51,695 nucleotides of DNA, from positions 1-51,695 of the forward strand of contig CANRBC010000019.1 of NCBI GenBank assembly GCA_947628755.1. Direction: 5' to 3'. The position numbers were made by a program, and so were the translations under genes. How positions within the stretch are numbered: the first letter of the stretch is position 1; each line of letters begins with the position of its first letter. The notes under the pieces are model-generated. The model did not search any database. It was not told the origin of the DNA and was given only the letters and a program-made list of their open reading frames with translations. Positions 17,145 through 26,216 of this stretch are shown here, piece by piece. Source of the stretch: an uncultured Clostridia bacterium. GTDB taxonomy: Bacteria > Bacillota > Clostridia > Lachnospirales > CAG-274.

Positions 17145-18311
17145 TTAATTTTCTAAATATGGAACATCAATAGGCATATCTTTTAAATTGGAACTTTTCA
17201 TTATCCCTTCACCATTATAATATAATATATAATAGCCGTTTTCTTTTATAATATATGAATTATCAGCATTACTATCTATTATATTAATCAAATCTTCTTT
17301 TGGAGGTCCACCATATGATTGAATTACATATCTTCCAGAGCAAAAAACATAAAAAGACATAACAAACAATAACAAAATACATATTGGAATATTAATTTTT
17401 TTGTTATTAACAACGACCTTGAATCTGTTCAGAAGCCTATTCCTTTTGCCTATGCCTATAATGGATTCCGTAGGAGCATTTACATTTAATGTGTTGTTTT
17501 CGGACTTGTATATTTCAAAAATACACCTTAAATAATCGATTTTTTTATTTTGCTCAAGCTCTTTTGTGACAAAATCATCAACATAAGTTTCTATCAATTC
17601 ATTTACGTGATTTTTAAACAGCCTAACAACAGGATTCCACCAGTATACACAGCCGACAACAGACAAAAACATACTGAGCCAATTTGATTTATTGTGAAAA
17701 TGTTCAAGCTCATGTAAAAGTATGTAATACAATTCCCTGTCGTTATATTTATTACTGTTTAAAAATATAGTTTGCTTGAAAAGTCCAAATTCCGAAGGGG
17801 CATCAAAAGCCGGAAATATTACAACCTTTATTTTAAAATTAAGACTATACTTATCTTTTATATCGGACAGAATTTCATTTATCTTATCCTCATCACAAGA
17901 TGGCATTATATTTGCTTTTTTACATAAAAAACAATACCCAAGAAAATATTTTGACAAGAAAATAACAGCGCCGAGTATCCATATAAAACATAAGATATGA
18001 AGTACATTAATAGAGTTATTTGTATTGATAGAGATAATAGGTATATTTAGCATTTTTTTTATATAATGCATAATAATAGGAGAATTTATCCCCTTCGAAA
18101 AATAAAATTCAAAAGGCAGAAGAAACCTTAATCCTATTATCAATACAAATATGTATGTAAAACTAATATTGATTTTAGGAAAAAATTTTATTCTGTCTGT
18201 TATAAATACAAGAAGCAGTACAACAATACTTGTAATAATTATTGTATTAATAAAGGAATACAATGTAAGCCTTGCAAAATAATCGGGAGGAATATATACC
18301 ACGTCAAACAT
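17145..18311 (-). CDS. BlaR1/MecR1-like M56 membrane metallopeptidase, copy 1
   Basis: This 388-residue paralogue of the adjacent protein has the same layout: N-terminal helices, HELEH at 200-204, ELIETYVDD, a final helix and a short extracellular tail without a penicillin-binding domain. The first 40 residues and residues about 200-330 are almost identical to the other copy. Residues about 40-200 have drifted and the tail after about 335 differs strongly apart from NSYIIKENG and ILYYN. It starts 2 nt after the BlaI-type stop, so repressor and protease are coupled. The pair probably duplicated and then diverged in sensing while the protease core stayed uniform. Confidence 0.9.
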   Translation of the reverse strand: MFDVVYIPPDYFARLTLYSFINTIIITSIVVLLLVFITDRIKFFPKINISFTYIFVLIIGLRFLLPFEFYFSKGINSPIIMHYIKKMLNIPIISINTNNSINVLHILCFIWILGAVIFLSKYFLGYCFLCKKANIMPSCDEDKINEILSDIKDKYSLNFKIKVVIFPAFDAPSEFGLFKQTIFLNSNKYNDRELYYILLHELEHFHNKSNWLSMFLSVVGCVYWWNPVVRLFKNHVNELIETYVDDFVTKELEQNKKIDYLRCIFEIYKSENNTLNVNAPTESIIGIGKRNRLLNRFKVVVNNKKINIPICILLLFVMSFYVFCSGRYVIQSYGGPPKEDLINIIDSNADNSYIIKENGYYILYYNGEGIMKSSNLKDMPIDVPYLEN

Positions 18312-18313
18312 TT

Positions 18314-18715
18314 TTATTCTCCTCTTTTATCATTCTGAGCCTCGTCAAGAAATTCTTCCACCGCTTTCATATATTCGCTGTTTCTGTTTTTGTCCTTTTT
18401 AACAATATAATTGAGCAATTCCTTCAAATCTATCACTCTGTTGTTGAATCGGTACACCTCTTTTGTAAGGTTAGCCATATACTCCGTTAATGATAGAGTA
18501 GGGGCATAAAGCCGACCGGGAGATTTAACAACACGCACCCTGCCGACCACTTCTATAAATCCTCTCTCCTCCAGCTTATTTATAATTTTGTGAACAGAGC
18601 CGTCGGAAACATTTTTTGTCTTGGCTACGATTTCCGAAACAAGCATAGGTCTGTCGCTGTTCCACATAACCTTCATAATCTCATATTCCTTTGAATTCAA
18701 ATCCATTCTTATCAT
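18314..18715 (-). CDS. BlaI/MecI/CopY-family repressor
   Basis: This 133-residue winged-helix repressor starts MIRMDLNSKEYEIMKVMW, the usual BlaI/MecI opening. The recognition region lies around ETVAKT-like VSEIVAKTKNVSDGSVHKII, and a C-terminal dimerisation helix follows. BlaI-type proteins bind palindromes over their own promoter and are removed by an M56 protease. A longer frame to 18742 is rejected because AAGGAGG lies 5 nt before the ATG at 18715. It is first in a three-gene operon with two M56 proteases. A perfect consensus promoter lies about 95 bp upstream (18810-18838, minus strand). The regulon is unknown; no beta-lactamase or efflux gene is adjacent. Confidence 0.92.
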   Translation of the reverse strand: MIRMDLNSKEYEIMKVMWNSDRPMLVSEIVAKTKNVSDGSVHKIINKLEERGFIEVVGRVRVVKSPGRLYAPTLSLTEYMANLTKEVYRFNNRVIDLKELLNYIVKKDKNRNSEYMKAVEEFLDEAQNDKRGE

Positions 18716-18809
18716 AATATCCTCCTTTCCGATAATATACAATATACAACATAATTTATAATAATTTATAATTATTTATCATTTATATCCTGCTCATCTC
18801 TTTAATTCA

Positions 18810-18838
18810 ATTATATAAATTTTTTGGGAAAATGTCAA
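18810..18838 (-). promoter_or_regulatory. Consensus promoter of the BlaI-M56-M56 operon
   Basis: On the minus strand TTGACA (18838-18833) and TATAAT (18815-18810) are separated by exactly 17 bp, a perfect sigma-A consensus. An AT-rich leader of about 88 nt follows, with direct repeats of AATTTATAAT that could bind the repressor. Confidence 0.88.
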
Positions 18839-18852
18839 TATAATTATTGACA
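18833..18852. promoter_or_regulatory. Inverted repeat spanning two back-to-back -35 boxes
   Basis: TGTCAATA and TATTGACA form an 8-bp inverted repeat around TAAT. Each arm contains the -35 box of one of two divergent promoters. It is a plausible operator for the adjacent BlaI-type repressor. Confidence 0.55.
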
Positions 18853-18875
18853 ATCGGAAAATAATAGTTTATTAT
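18847..18875 (+). promoter_or_regulatory. Divergent promoter with no obvious gene
   Basis: TTGACA (18847-18852) and TATTAT (18870-18875) are 17 bp apart on the plus strand. Transcription would enter the noncoding stretch and MITE-like element at 18.9-19.3 kb. The first reading frame with a ribosome site (ATG 18957) stops after three codons. Confidence 0.55.
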
Positions 18876-18979
18876 TATAAAAAATACATTATCGCTTTTT
18901 ATTATCTATATCTGCTGTGAGGTGCGACGGTATAGGAGGAAAGGGGAGGGCAAACGATGATGCTGTGATTATTTTATAA

Positions 18980-19294
18980 CGACCCTTCCACCATGCTTCG
19001 CATGGTCCCCCTCCCCTCCGACGCCTTGCAATAAAACACGTTGTGTTGTATTGCAAGGCTAGGGGAGGCTAGAGATGGAGAGGGAGAAAAGACGTTTTAG
19101 ATTAATACTTTTTATCAGAGAGTTCAGCACTTTTGCCTGCGGCAAAAGCCAGCCTGCGGCTGTCAGATAATTCTTCTGTGCAATGTTCAGCACTTTTGCC
19201 TGCGGCAAAAGACAGCCCTTCCCACAACCCAGCCTCCCCTAGCCCGCAGGGCGTCGGAGGGGAGGGGGACCGCCGTTAGGTGGTGGAAGGGTCG
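18980..19294. mobile_element. MITE-like intergenic element 2
   Basis: A 315-bp noncoding block whose two ends are perfect 14-bp inverted repeats, CGACCCTTCCACCA and TGGTGGAAGGGTCG. Inside are two copies of a GCACTTTTGCCTGCGGC hairpin module, a CTTGCAATA/TATTGCAAG hairpin, and two GGGGAGGGGGACC-type stretches in opposite directions. It shares ends and modules with the elements at 9655-9945 and 45190-45492. Confidence 0.7.
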
Positions 19295-19434
19295 GTTTGT
19301 AAAATATTCCTTCTATGTAATGAAAGTAGTAGCCCAACGATTTCATAGAATAGAAAATACTCTTGCTTTGGTCTGTCGATAGGGTCGACTGACGGAGAGG
19401 TTACACACCTATTTTAATCTATTCAACTTTACCC

Positions 19435-19460
19435 TTGACAATTTAGGGGGGGGGTATAAT
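19435..19460 (+). promoter_or_regulatory. Promoter with G9 tract in spacer, upstream of pectate lyase
   Basis: TTGACA (19435-19440) and TATAAT (19455-19460) are perfect boxes but lie only 14 bp apart. Nine consecutive G (19446-19454) fill the spacer up to the -10. Gain of two or three G would give the optimal 16-17 bp. Confidence 0.65.
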
Positions 19461-19516
19461 TAGTATACAAAAAATATTTTATCAAATTTAAAAATAAAAA
19501 CCAAAGGAGGTCTATT

Positions 19517-22500
19517 ATGTTCAAAAAAATTTTAGCAGGAGGTCTTAGTGTTATACTTGCTATCTCGGCAATGTCATTTACACCCTTTGCCCAAGAGAAG
19601 CAGCTTGCTTTTCCTGGTGCAGAGGGCGGAGGTATGTATTCACAGGGCGCAAGAGCTGCTCAGAATTTCACCGTTTACCATGTTACCAATCTTTACGACA
19701 GCGGGTCAGGCTCTTTCAGAGACGCCGTGTCACAGGGCAACAGAATAATTGTATTTGATGTAGCGGGAAATATTATGCTTGAAAGCTCCTTACAGATAAA
19801 AAGCAGCAATCTTACCATATTGGGACAGACTGCTCCCGGCGAGGGTATATGTGTAGGCGGAAACGATGTGCGTTTCAGTAATGCAAACAACATCATAATG
19901 CGGTATATGCGTTTTCGTATGGGCGATATATCAGACTCCCAGGAGGACGGCTTGGGCGTAAGGAATTGCACAGAGGTCATACTTGACCATTGCAGCGTGA
20001 GCTGGAGTATAGATGAATGTCTTTCAGCCTATGAAAACAAGAACTTTACGGCGCAGTACTGTATAATAAGCGAAAGCCTTAATCAGTCACACCATGCCAA
20101 AGGCGATCATGGCTACGGCGGTATATGGGGCGGTACTAATGCCAGCTTCCACCACAATCTTATAGCTACCCACAACAGCAGAACACCGAGAATAGGTACA
20201 AATCAGACAGTACACAGTTATAATGACAGACCCGATTACGAAAGCCTTATAGACGTAAGGAATAATGTAATATATAACTGGGGAAATCAGAGCGCTTACG
20301 GCGGTGAACTGAATACAAGAGTAAATTTCGTAAACAACTATTATAAGCCTACTGCCATTTCAAAGGTAAAATATATATACGACATATACAGAGGCGACAA
20401 TATTACAGGCTATACCGGCACAACTCTCCATGTAAGCGGAAATGTTATGGAGGGAGAGGAAGGTATAACAAATGACAACTGGACAGGTGTTGCAGTTCAC
20501 TATGACGATACATCATGGACGAAGTGCGAAAGCATTTCCGACGGCTATACAGATGAAAGCGGTAAACTATGGGCAAACGACCAGTACATATATGATTATC
20601 CCGTAAATACCACAGACGCAAATACTGCTTATAAGGATGTGCTTGAAAAGGCAGGCGCAAGCCATTTCAGAGATGAAATTGATACAAGAGTTATAAACGA
20701 TGTCAGAAACGGCACTATGCCTACGGGCAGCAAGTCAGGAGAGGGTCTTATCGATTCTCAGACAGATGTAGGCGGCTGGGTATCTCTATACGGACAAAAG
20801 CCGGAGGATAAGGATAATGACGGTATGGCAGACCAATGGGAAAGAGCCAACAATCTTGATACTTCAAAGAATGACAGTACGGCTATCGCTTCAAACGGCT
20901 ATACCAATATAGAGAACTATGCTGAATCTATACTTGAAACGGAATATGAGGGTTATGAGGCTGACAGCTCTCTTTTAAAGGCTGAAATAGATATTGCAAA
21001 AGCATTGAATGAAACCGATTACAGCAGAGAGGATTGGGAAAGTCTTCAAAACAGAATAGCAATGGCTGAAATGACATACTTTAAGTCAGCGCCTACTCAG
21101 GCTGAATTGGACAATGCCTATAAAAATCTTAAGGACTTTGTGGACAGTCTTGCAATAGACCATTCTGACTTGCTCAAAAATGCAATACAGAGAGCAAAGT
21201 CTATGGATTTGAACAGATATACAAAGGAAAGCGTTGATATACTCAATCAAGCCGTTGCCAAGGGAGAGGCTGACCTTGAAGCAGGAAATTCAGACAGCTA
21301 TAAGGCTGATGCGGAAGCCATAGACTCTGCCATAGAGGGACTTAAGGAAGGATATAAGGTTAAGCTGAAAAAGCTCATAGACTTTGTAAACGCTATGGAT
21401 TTGAGCAATATTACTTATGAATCAAAAATGAGTATAAAGGAACAGCTTGATAAGGCTCAGACTGTATATAAAGATACCGACGCCACAAAAGAGGACATAG
21501 ACGCAGCTGTTCAGACGGTATATGATATTGTTGCCAAAGGAAATTACAGTACCCTTAAAAAAGGAAGAGTAATAGACAAGGTGGATTTTGAAAACGGCTA
21601 CAACGACGAATTTATTTTTTCAATAGGTGGAAGTTATGTAGAAAATCCAATTTCTATTATAAAAGGATATGGAACAAATAACAGCAATGTAATGACTCTT
21701 AAGGATGATCAAAATGATATTATTGACGGAATGAGGCTTTTAGGCAGCAAAAATGAAGCACCATCTCACTATATTATTTCATGTGAGATTACATTTGAAA
21801 GCCCCTCCTATATATTCTTATTGGCTCACAGTAGTGCTTCATCTCCCTACTATTCCTTTGAATATAGTTATGACGGCTGGAGTGCAAGAGCAAATCAGAA
21901 TATACTGAACGATGAGGATTACAGCGGTTTTATGGATCTGAGCAGATGGACAGAGCTTGCTCTTGAAATAGACAGGGATAAGGGAGAAATAACTTATTAT
22001 ATCAACAAACTGCCTGTATTCAGAGGAGAATATAAGGATGATTTTTATTTCTATGGCTTTATGCTTGGAGATAAAGCAGGCGCAGTTTATTACGATAACT
22101 TTACCGTAACGGATATGACGGAAAGCGAAAGCAGTATTTTAGGCGATGCGGACTGTGACGGAGATGTGGATATATCAGATGTTTCATGCCTTTTTGATAG
22201 GGTGCTTTCAGGAGGAGAAACAATAATTGAGCAAAGTATGGGCAGCTCCGCTGTAAAATATATAGATATGGACTGCAACGGAGTTATAGATTCTGCCGAT
22301 GTTGCACAGCTTCTTCAGAAGGTGCTTAACAGCGCCTACAAGACGCCTGCGGATATAGCCGCCGAGCCTACAACGGAGACAACAACTGAGGAGACTACTT
22401 ACGAGGAGAGCACAGAGACAACTACCTTAGACCCCAATACCATTTATTATCCCGTTGAGGGTGGAGAGATACATATAGACAGGACAAGCGGAACAGTAAA

Positions 22501-23008
22501 TGGATACAGGGGCAATATCACAAACGTGATCATACCGTCAGAAGCCGAGGGTGTTACCGTTTCCGCTATAAATCCTATTGTTTTCAAATATTGCAGAACT
22601 CTTGAGAGCATATATATACCATCTACTATAAAGACAATAGGCGAAAGTACATTCCAAAATCTCGGACTGAGAACGGTAACTATCGAAAACGGTGTTGAAA
22701 CAATAGAAAGACGTGCTTTTCAAAGTACAGCCATAGGCGAGATAACTATTCCGGCAAGCGTAAGAACAATAGGAGATTACGCATTTATGGGCTGTATGAA
22801 TCTAAGAAATGTTGTAATTGAAGATGGTGTTGAAGAAATAGGCAGAGATGTCTTTGGTATGTGCAATTTTGACAGCATACTTATACCCCGCTCAGTTACA
22901 TCAATAGGAAGGTGGTCAAATTTCAGGGCAACTATACTTTGCTATGAAGGCTCTTACGCTCAGCAGTATGCCATTGATAACAATTTTAAATATGAAATTA
23001 TTCAGTAA
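19517..23008 (+). CDS. Multimodular pectate lyase with dockerin and leucine-rich repeats
   Basis: A 1163-residue secreted enzyme. A signal peptide (about 1-25) is followed by a parallel beta-helix pectate lyase domain (about 29-430) opening AFPGAEGGGMYSQGARA, with ILDHCSVSWSIDE and HNSRTPRIG as active-site-type motifs. Three FIVAR-like helical repeats occupy about 488-675 and a LamG-like beta-sandwich about 685-870. A type I dockerin (about 875-935) has two calcium loops, DADCDGDVDISD and DMDCNGVIDSAD. After a Thr/Glu linker come BspA-type leucine-rich repeats (about 1015-1150). The dockerin implies cohesin-bearing scaffolds elsewhere in the genome. The start has AAAGGAGG about 7 nt upstream. 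Expression may depend on the G-tract promoter. The lyase call is firm; the exact PL subfamily is not certain. Confidence 0.92.
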   Translation: MFKKILAGGLSVILAISAMSFTPFAQEKQLAFPGAEGGGMYSQGARAAQNFTVYHVTNLYDSGSGSFRDAVSQGNRIIVFDVAGNIMLESSLQIKSSNLTILGQTAPGEGICVGGNDVRFSNANNIIMRYMRFRMGDISDSQEDGLGVRNCTEVILDHCSVSWSIDECLSAYENKNFTAQYCIISESLNQSHHAKGDHGYGGIWGGTNASFHHNLIATHNSRTPRIGTNQTVHSYNDRPDYESLIDVRNNVIYNWGNQSAYGGELNTRVNFVNNYYKPTAISKVKYIYDIYRGDNITGYTGTTLHVSGNVMEGEEGITNDNWTGVAVHYDDTSWTKCESISDGYTDESGKLWANDQYIYDYPVNTTDANTAYKDVLEKAGASHFRDEIDTRVINDVRNGTMPTGSKSGEGLIDSQTDVGGWVSLYGQKPEDKDNDGMADQWERANNLDTSKNDSTAIASNGYTNIENYAESILETEYEGYEADSSLLKAEIDIAKALNETDYSREDWESLQNRIAMAEMTYFKSAPTQAELDNAYKNLKDFVDSLAIDHSDLLKNAIQRAKSMDLNRYTKESVDILNQAVAKGEADLEAGNSDSYKADAEAIDSAIEGLKEGYKVKLKKLIDFVNAMDLSNITYESKMSIKEQLDKAQTVYKDTDATKEDIDAAVQTVYDIVAKGNYSTLKKGRVIDKVDFENGYNDEFIFSIGGSYVENPISIIKGYGTNNSNVMTLKDDQNDIIDGMRLLGSKNEAPSHYIISCEITFESPSYIFLLAHSSASSPYYSFEYSYDGWSARANQNILNDEDYSGFMDLSRWTELALEIDRDKGEITYYINKLPVFRGEYKDDFYFYGFMLGDKAGAVYYDNFTVTDMTESESSILGDADCDGDVDISDVSCLFDRVLSGGETIIEQSMGSSAVKYIDMDCNGVIDSADVAQLLQKVLNSAYKTPADIAAEPTTETTTEETTYEESTETTTLDPNTIYYPVEGGEIHIDRTSGTVNGYRGNITNVIIPSEAEGVTVSAINPIVFKYCRTLESIYIPSTIKTIGESTFQNLGLRTVTIENGVETIERRAFQSTAIGEITIPASVRTIGDYAFMGCMNLRNVVIEDGVEEIGRDVFGMCNFDSILIPRSVTSIGRWSNFRATILCYEGSYAQQYAIDNNFKYEIIQ

Positions 23009-23047
23009 ACGTTTGCATCCGGCGTTTAAGGGATAATTGCATATAAT

Positions 23048-23096
23048 GCCCGATAATAACAGGCTTTATGAAAAAATAGATTGTTATTATCAGGGC
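23048..23096. terminator. Hairpin after the dockerin pectate lyase
   Basis: GCCCGATAATAACA pairs with TGTTATTATC-A-GGGC around a 20-nt loop. There is no T-run, so it may be a 3'-end stabiliser rather than a terminator. Confidence 0.5.
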
Positions 23097-23125
23097 AGAG
23101 GACAGCGGTTAACCAAACTGTCAAA

Positions 23126-23166
23126 AAAATCCCCTGTGATGGGTGCATAGCGTCACAGGGGATTTT
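23126..23166. terminator. Bidirectional terminator between pectate lyase and hemW
   Basis: AAAATCCCCTGTGA and TCACAGGGGATTTT form a perfect 14-bp stem with A- and T-rich outer arms. It can stop transcription both from the lyase and from hemW, whose stop codon it overlaps. Confidence 0.9.
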
Positions 23167-24241
23167 ATATAAATTCGCAGAATATCATATTTGAAATATC
23201 TATTCCTTTTTCGTTAAGCCTTACAAAATCACCGCTTATCTCTATGAAATCCTTGAATTTTTCAAAGGCTTTACCGTATTTTTCAAGCATATCCTCTCCG
23301 AATTCCCTTTTGAAGCCCGATATGGATACGCCCTTTTTCATTCTCATTCCCAGAAACATATATTCAGCCATACAGTCGGCTTTGGTAAGTCCTTCGCTTT
23401 CTGCTATTGTAACGCCCTTTATATAGTCGGATATGCTTTCGGTGTTTTTGGTACGGCAGTTATCCATAAGACTTGCAGCGCCTAAACCGAAGCCCTTGTA
23501 TTCCTTTCTCTGCCAGTAGGCGCAGTTATGCACGGAATGAAAACCCTCCTTTGCGAAGTTGGAAATTTCATACTGCATATAGCCCTTTGCTTTTAAAAGC
23601 TCTATGGCGGAGTGGTACATTTTCCTGTCCGTTTCATCGTCGGGCAGGGCAAGCTCCATATCGTAAAAGGGTGTGTTTTCCTCAACAATAAGCGAATAAG
23701 CCGAAATATGAGCAGGATTCAGAGCAGTTACGTTTTCAAGAGTTTCAAGCCACATATCAATGCTCTGTTCCGGCAGGGAAAACATAAGGTCTATATTTAT
23801 ATTTTCAAAGCCTGCTTTAAGCACATTTTCATAATTTTCAATAAAGCTCTCTCTTGTGTGTATCCTGCCAAGAGCCTTAAGCAGCTCGTTCTGCCATGCC
23901 TGCAGACCTATGCTTATTCTGTTTATGCCGTAGCTTTTGTATGCCTTCAGCTTTTGGAGAGTAAGAGTGCCAGGGTTCGCCTCTATTGTTATTTCGGCAT
24001 TTTTTTCTATATTATATCGGCTCAGCGCCTCCATAATTTTGCCTATATATTTGCTGTCAATATAAGAGGGCGTACCTCCCCCTATAAAAATGCTTCTGAC
24101 TTTTTTACAGTCAAAAGCATTTATTTCTTTTATAAGAGCGTCGAAATATTCATTTATATATTTTGTATCGGAAAAGCTGAGAAAATCACAGTACAGGCAT
24201 TTCCGTCTGCAAAAGGGTATGTGAATATAAAGCGATGTCAT
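23165..24241 (-). CDS. hemW: HemW, radical SAM heme chaperone
   Basis: HemW resembles coproporphyrinogen III dehydrogenase but acts as a heme-binding chaperone. This 358-residue protein starts MTSLYIHIPFCRRKCLYCDF, containing the CxxxCxxC cluster motif of the HemW branch. FIGGGTPSYID is the SAM-contact motif, and EANPGTL and NRISIGLQAW are family motifs. The C-terminal HemN-type domain is present (MFLGMRMKKGVSI). HemW lacks the extra N-terminal residues of true HemN. It lies 3 nt after lepA, the common lepA-hemW pair of Firmicutes, where hrcA-grpE-dnaK often follow; here they do not. Confidence 0.95.
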   Translation of the reverse strand: MTSLYIHIPFCRRKCLYCDFLSFSDTKYINEYFDALIKEINAFDCKKVRSIFIGGGTPSYIDSKYIGKIMEALSRYNIEKNAEITIEANPGTLTLQKLKAYKSYGINRISIGLQAWQNELLKALGRIHTRESFIENYENVLKAGFENINIDLMFSLPEQSIDMWLETLENVTALNPAHISAYSLIVEENTPFYDMELALPDDETDRKMYHSAIELLKAKGYMQYEISNFAKEGFHSVHNCAYWQRKEYKGFGLGAASLMDNCRTKNTESISDYIKGVTIAESEGLTKADCMAEYMFLGMRMKKGVSISGFKREFGEDMLEKYGKAFEKFKDFIEISGDFVRLNEKGIDISNMIFCEFI

Positions 24242-24244
24242 TTC

Positions 24245-26056
24245 TTATTCCTCATCCAGCTTCAGTACGCTCATAAACGCTGCTTGTGGTACTTCTATGC
24301 TGCCGATTTGACGCATTCTCTTTTTGCCCTCCTTTTGTTTTTCAAGGAGCTTTCTTTTTCTTGTAATATCACCGCCGTAGCACTTGGCAAGCACGTCCTT
24401 GCGCACAGCGGATATGGTTTCTCTTGCTATTATCTTGTTGCCTATTGCCGCCTGTATGGGTATCTCAAACTGATGTCTGGGTATTTCCTTTTTGAGCTTC
24501 TCCGCCATTTTTCTGCCCTTTTCCTGGGCGGAATCCTCGTGTACTATAAAGCTGAGAGCGTCTACCACCTCTCTGTTTACAAGTATATCCAGCTTCACAA
24601 GACGGCTTGGCTCGTAGCCTATAAGCTCATAGTCAAATGAAGCGTAGCCTCTGGAACGGGATTTGAGCACATCAAAGAAGTCGTATATTATCTCGTTAAG
24701 GGGAAGTCTGTAAGTAAGCACGGCTCTTGTTTCCTCAAGGTACTCCATGCCCTCGTATTCTCCTCGCCTTTGCTGACAAAGCTCCATAATAGTGCCTATA
24801 TATTCGCTGGGCAGTATTATTTCCGCCCTTACTATCGGCTCTTCTATTCTTTCTATTGTAGTGACGTCGGGAAGGTCTGTTGGGTTGGAAAGCTCTATCT
24901 GTGTTCCGTCTGTAAGATATACCTTGTATATAACGGAGGGCGCAGTTGTAATAAGGTCTAGGTTATATTCCCTTTCAAGCCTTTCCTGTATTATCTCCAG
25001 ATGAAGCAGTCCCAGAAAGCCGCATCTGAAACCGAAGCCCAAGGCGACTGAGGTCTCCGCCTCGAATCTGAGAGCTGCGTCGTTAAGCTGCAGCTTTTCA
25101 AGAGCATCTCTTAAGTCTCCGTATTTTGAGCCGTCAGCAGGGAATATGCCGCAGTATACCATGGAATTTACCTTTTTATAGCCCGGCAGCGCCTCCTTAA
25201 CGGGATTGTCCGCCGTAGTCACGGTGTCGCCTATGCGTGTATCCCTTACATTTTTTATACTGGCGGTAAGATAGCCTACGTCTCCTGCCTTAAGCTCATC
25301 TACCGGCAAAAACTGTCCCGGACCGAATACGCCTACCTCTACGGTCTCAAAGACCTTATTTGTAGCCATAAATCTAACTCTTGTACCTTTCTTGACGCAG
25401 CCGTCGAATATTCGCATAAATACTATAACGCCCTTGTAGCTGTCGTAAAAGCTGTCGAATATAAGCGCCTTAAGAGGTGCGCTTTCATCGCCCTCGGGGG
25501 CGGGAATATCGCTTATTATCTTGTCAAACACACTGTCTATATTTATATTTGCCTTTGCGGATATAAGCGGGGCTTCGGAGCAGTCAAGGCCGATAATATC
25601 CTCTATTTCCGCCTTTACGCGCTCCGGCTCTGCGCTTGGCAAGTCTATTTTATTAATAACCGGCACTATTTCCAGATTGTTGTCAAGAGCAAGATATACG
25701 TTAGCAAGTGTCTGCGCCTCAACTCCCTGTGCAGCGTCCACAACAAGAACTGCGCCGTCGCAGGCTGCAAGGCTTCTGGATACCTCATAGTTAAAGTCAA
25801 CGTGCCCTGGAGTGTCAATAAGATTAAGAGTATACTCCTCGCCGTCCTTACCCTTGTGTATCAGTCGTACTGCCTGCGCCTTTATTGTAATTCCACGCTC
25901 CCTTTCAAGGTCCATATTGTCAAGAACCTGCTCCTGCATTTCTCTCTCCGTAAGAAGTCCAGACTGTTGTATAAGCCTGTCGGCAAGAGTGGATTTGCCG
26001 TGGTCTATATGAGCTATTATGCTGAAATTCCTTATTTTAGACTGTCTGTTACTCAT
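24245..26056 (-). CDS. lepA: Elongation factor 4 (LepA)
   Basis: LepA is a ribosome-binding translational GTPase thought to help ribosome assembly or relieve stalled translation. The 603-residue length is normal. The G1 motif [10 protein letters not shown]3 DTPGHVD, and G4 NKID are present, followed by EF-G-like domains and the LepA-specific C-terminal domain ([20 protein letters not shown]). AAAGGAG lies about 7 nt before the ATG. It heads the two-gene unit with hemW and is divergent from the gene at 26217. Confidence 0.98.
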   Translation of the reverse strand: MSNRQSKIRNFSIIAHIDHGKSTLADRLIQQSGLLTEREMQEQVLDNMDLERERGITIKAQAVRLIHKGKDGEEYTLNLIDTPGHVDFNYEVSRSLAACDGAVLVVDAAQGVEAQTLANVYLALDNNLEIVPVINKIDLPSAEPERVKAEIEDIIGLDCSEAPLISAKANINIDSVFDKIISDIPAPEGDESAPLKALIFDSFYDSYKGVIVFMRIFDGCVKKGTRVRFMATNKVFETVEVGVFGPGQFLPVDELKAGDVGYLTASIKNVRDTRIGDTVTTADNPVKEALPGYKKVNSMVYCGIFPADGSKYGDLRDALEKLQLNDAALRFEAETSVALGFGFRCGFLGLLHLEIIQERLEREYNLDLITTAPSVIYKVYLTDGTQIELSNPTDLPDVTTIERIEEPIVRAEIILPSEYIGTIMELCQQRRGEYEGMEYLEETRAVLTYRLPLNEIIYDFFDVLKSRSRGYASFDYELIGYEPSRLVKLDILVNREVVDALSFIVHEDSAQEKGRKMAEKLKKEIPRHQFEIPIQAAIGNKIIARETISAVRKDVLAKCYGGDITRKRKLLEKQKEGKKRMRQIGSIEVPQAAFMSVLKLDEE

Positions 26057-26164
26057 ATTTTCTCCTTTGATTTAAAGCTAAATAATTTTACAGATAACAG
26101 TATATCATAAAATCGGAGCATTTAAAAGTATTTTTAAAAATGTAAAAATATTTATATAAAACTA

Positions 26165-26193
26165 TTGACAAGTTATAGAATTGGTGATACAAT
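26165..26193 (+). promoter_or_regulatory. Promoter of the 26.2 kb gene and clpB
   Basis: TTGACA (26165-26170) and TACAAT (26188-26193) are 17 bp apart, 23 bp before the start at 26217. No CIRCE or CtsR-type heptad repeat is visible around it. Confidence 0.82.
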
Positions 26194-26216
26194 ATATTCA
26201 AGATGAGGTGATGAAA

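Noticed and set aside
15923..18715. Beta-lactam resistance sensing (blaR1-blaI with beta-lactamase)
   Set aside because: Both M56 proteins lack the penicillin-binding sensor domain and no beta-lactamase or PBP gene is adjacent.
18957..18968. Small gene behind GGAGG at about 18935-18952
   Set aside because: The frame from ATG 18957 stops after three codons inside the flank of the MITE-like element.
23612..24640. A 342-codon plus-strand frame across hemW and lepA
   Set aside because: It runs opposite two conserved genes and crosses their junction; composition is that of a shadow frame.
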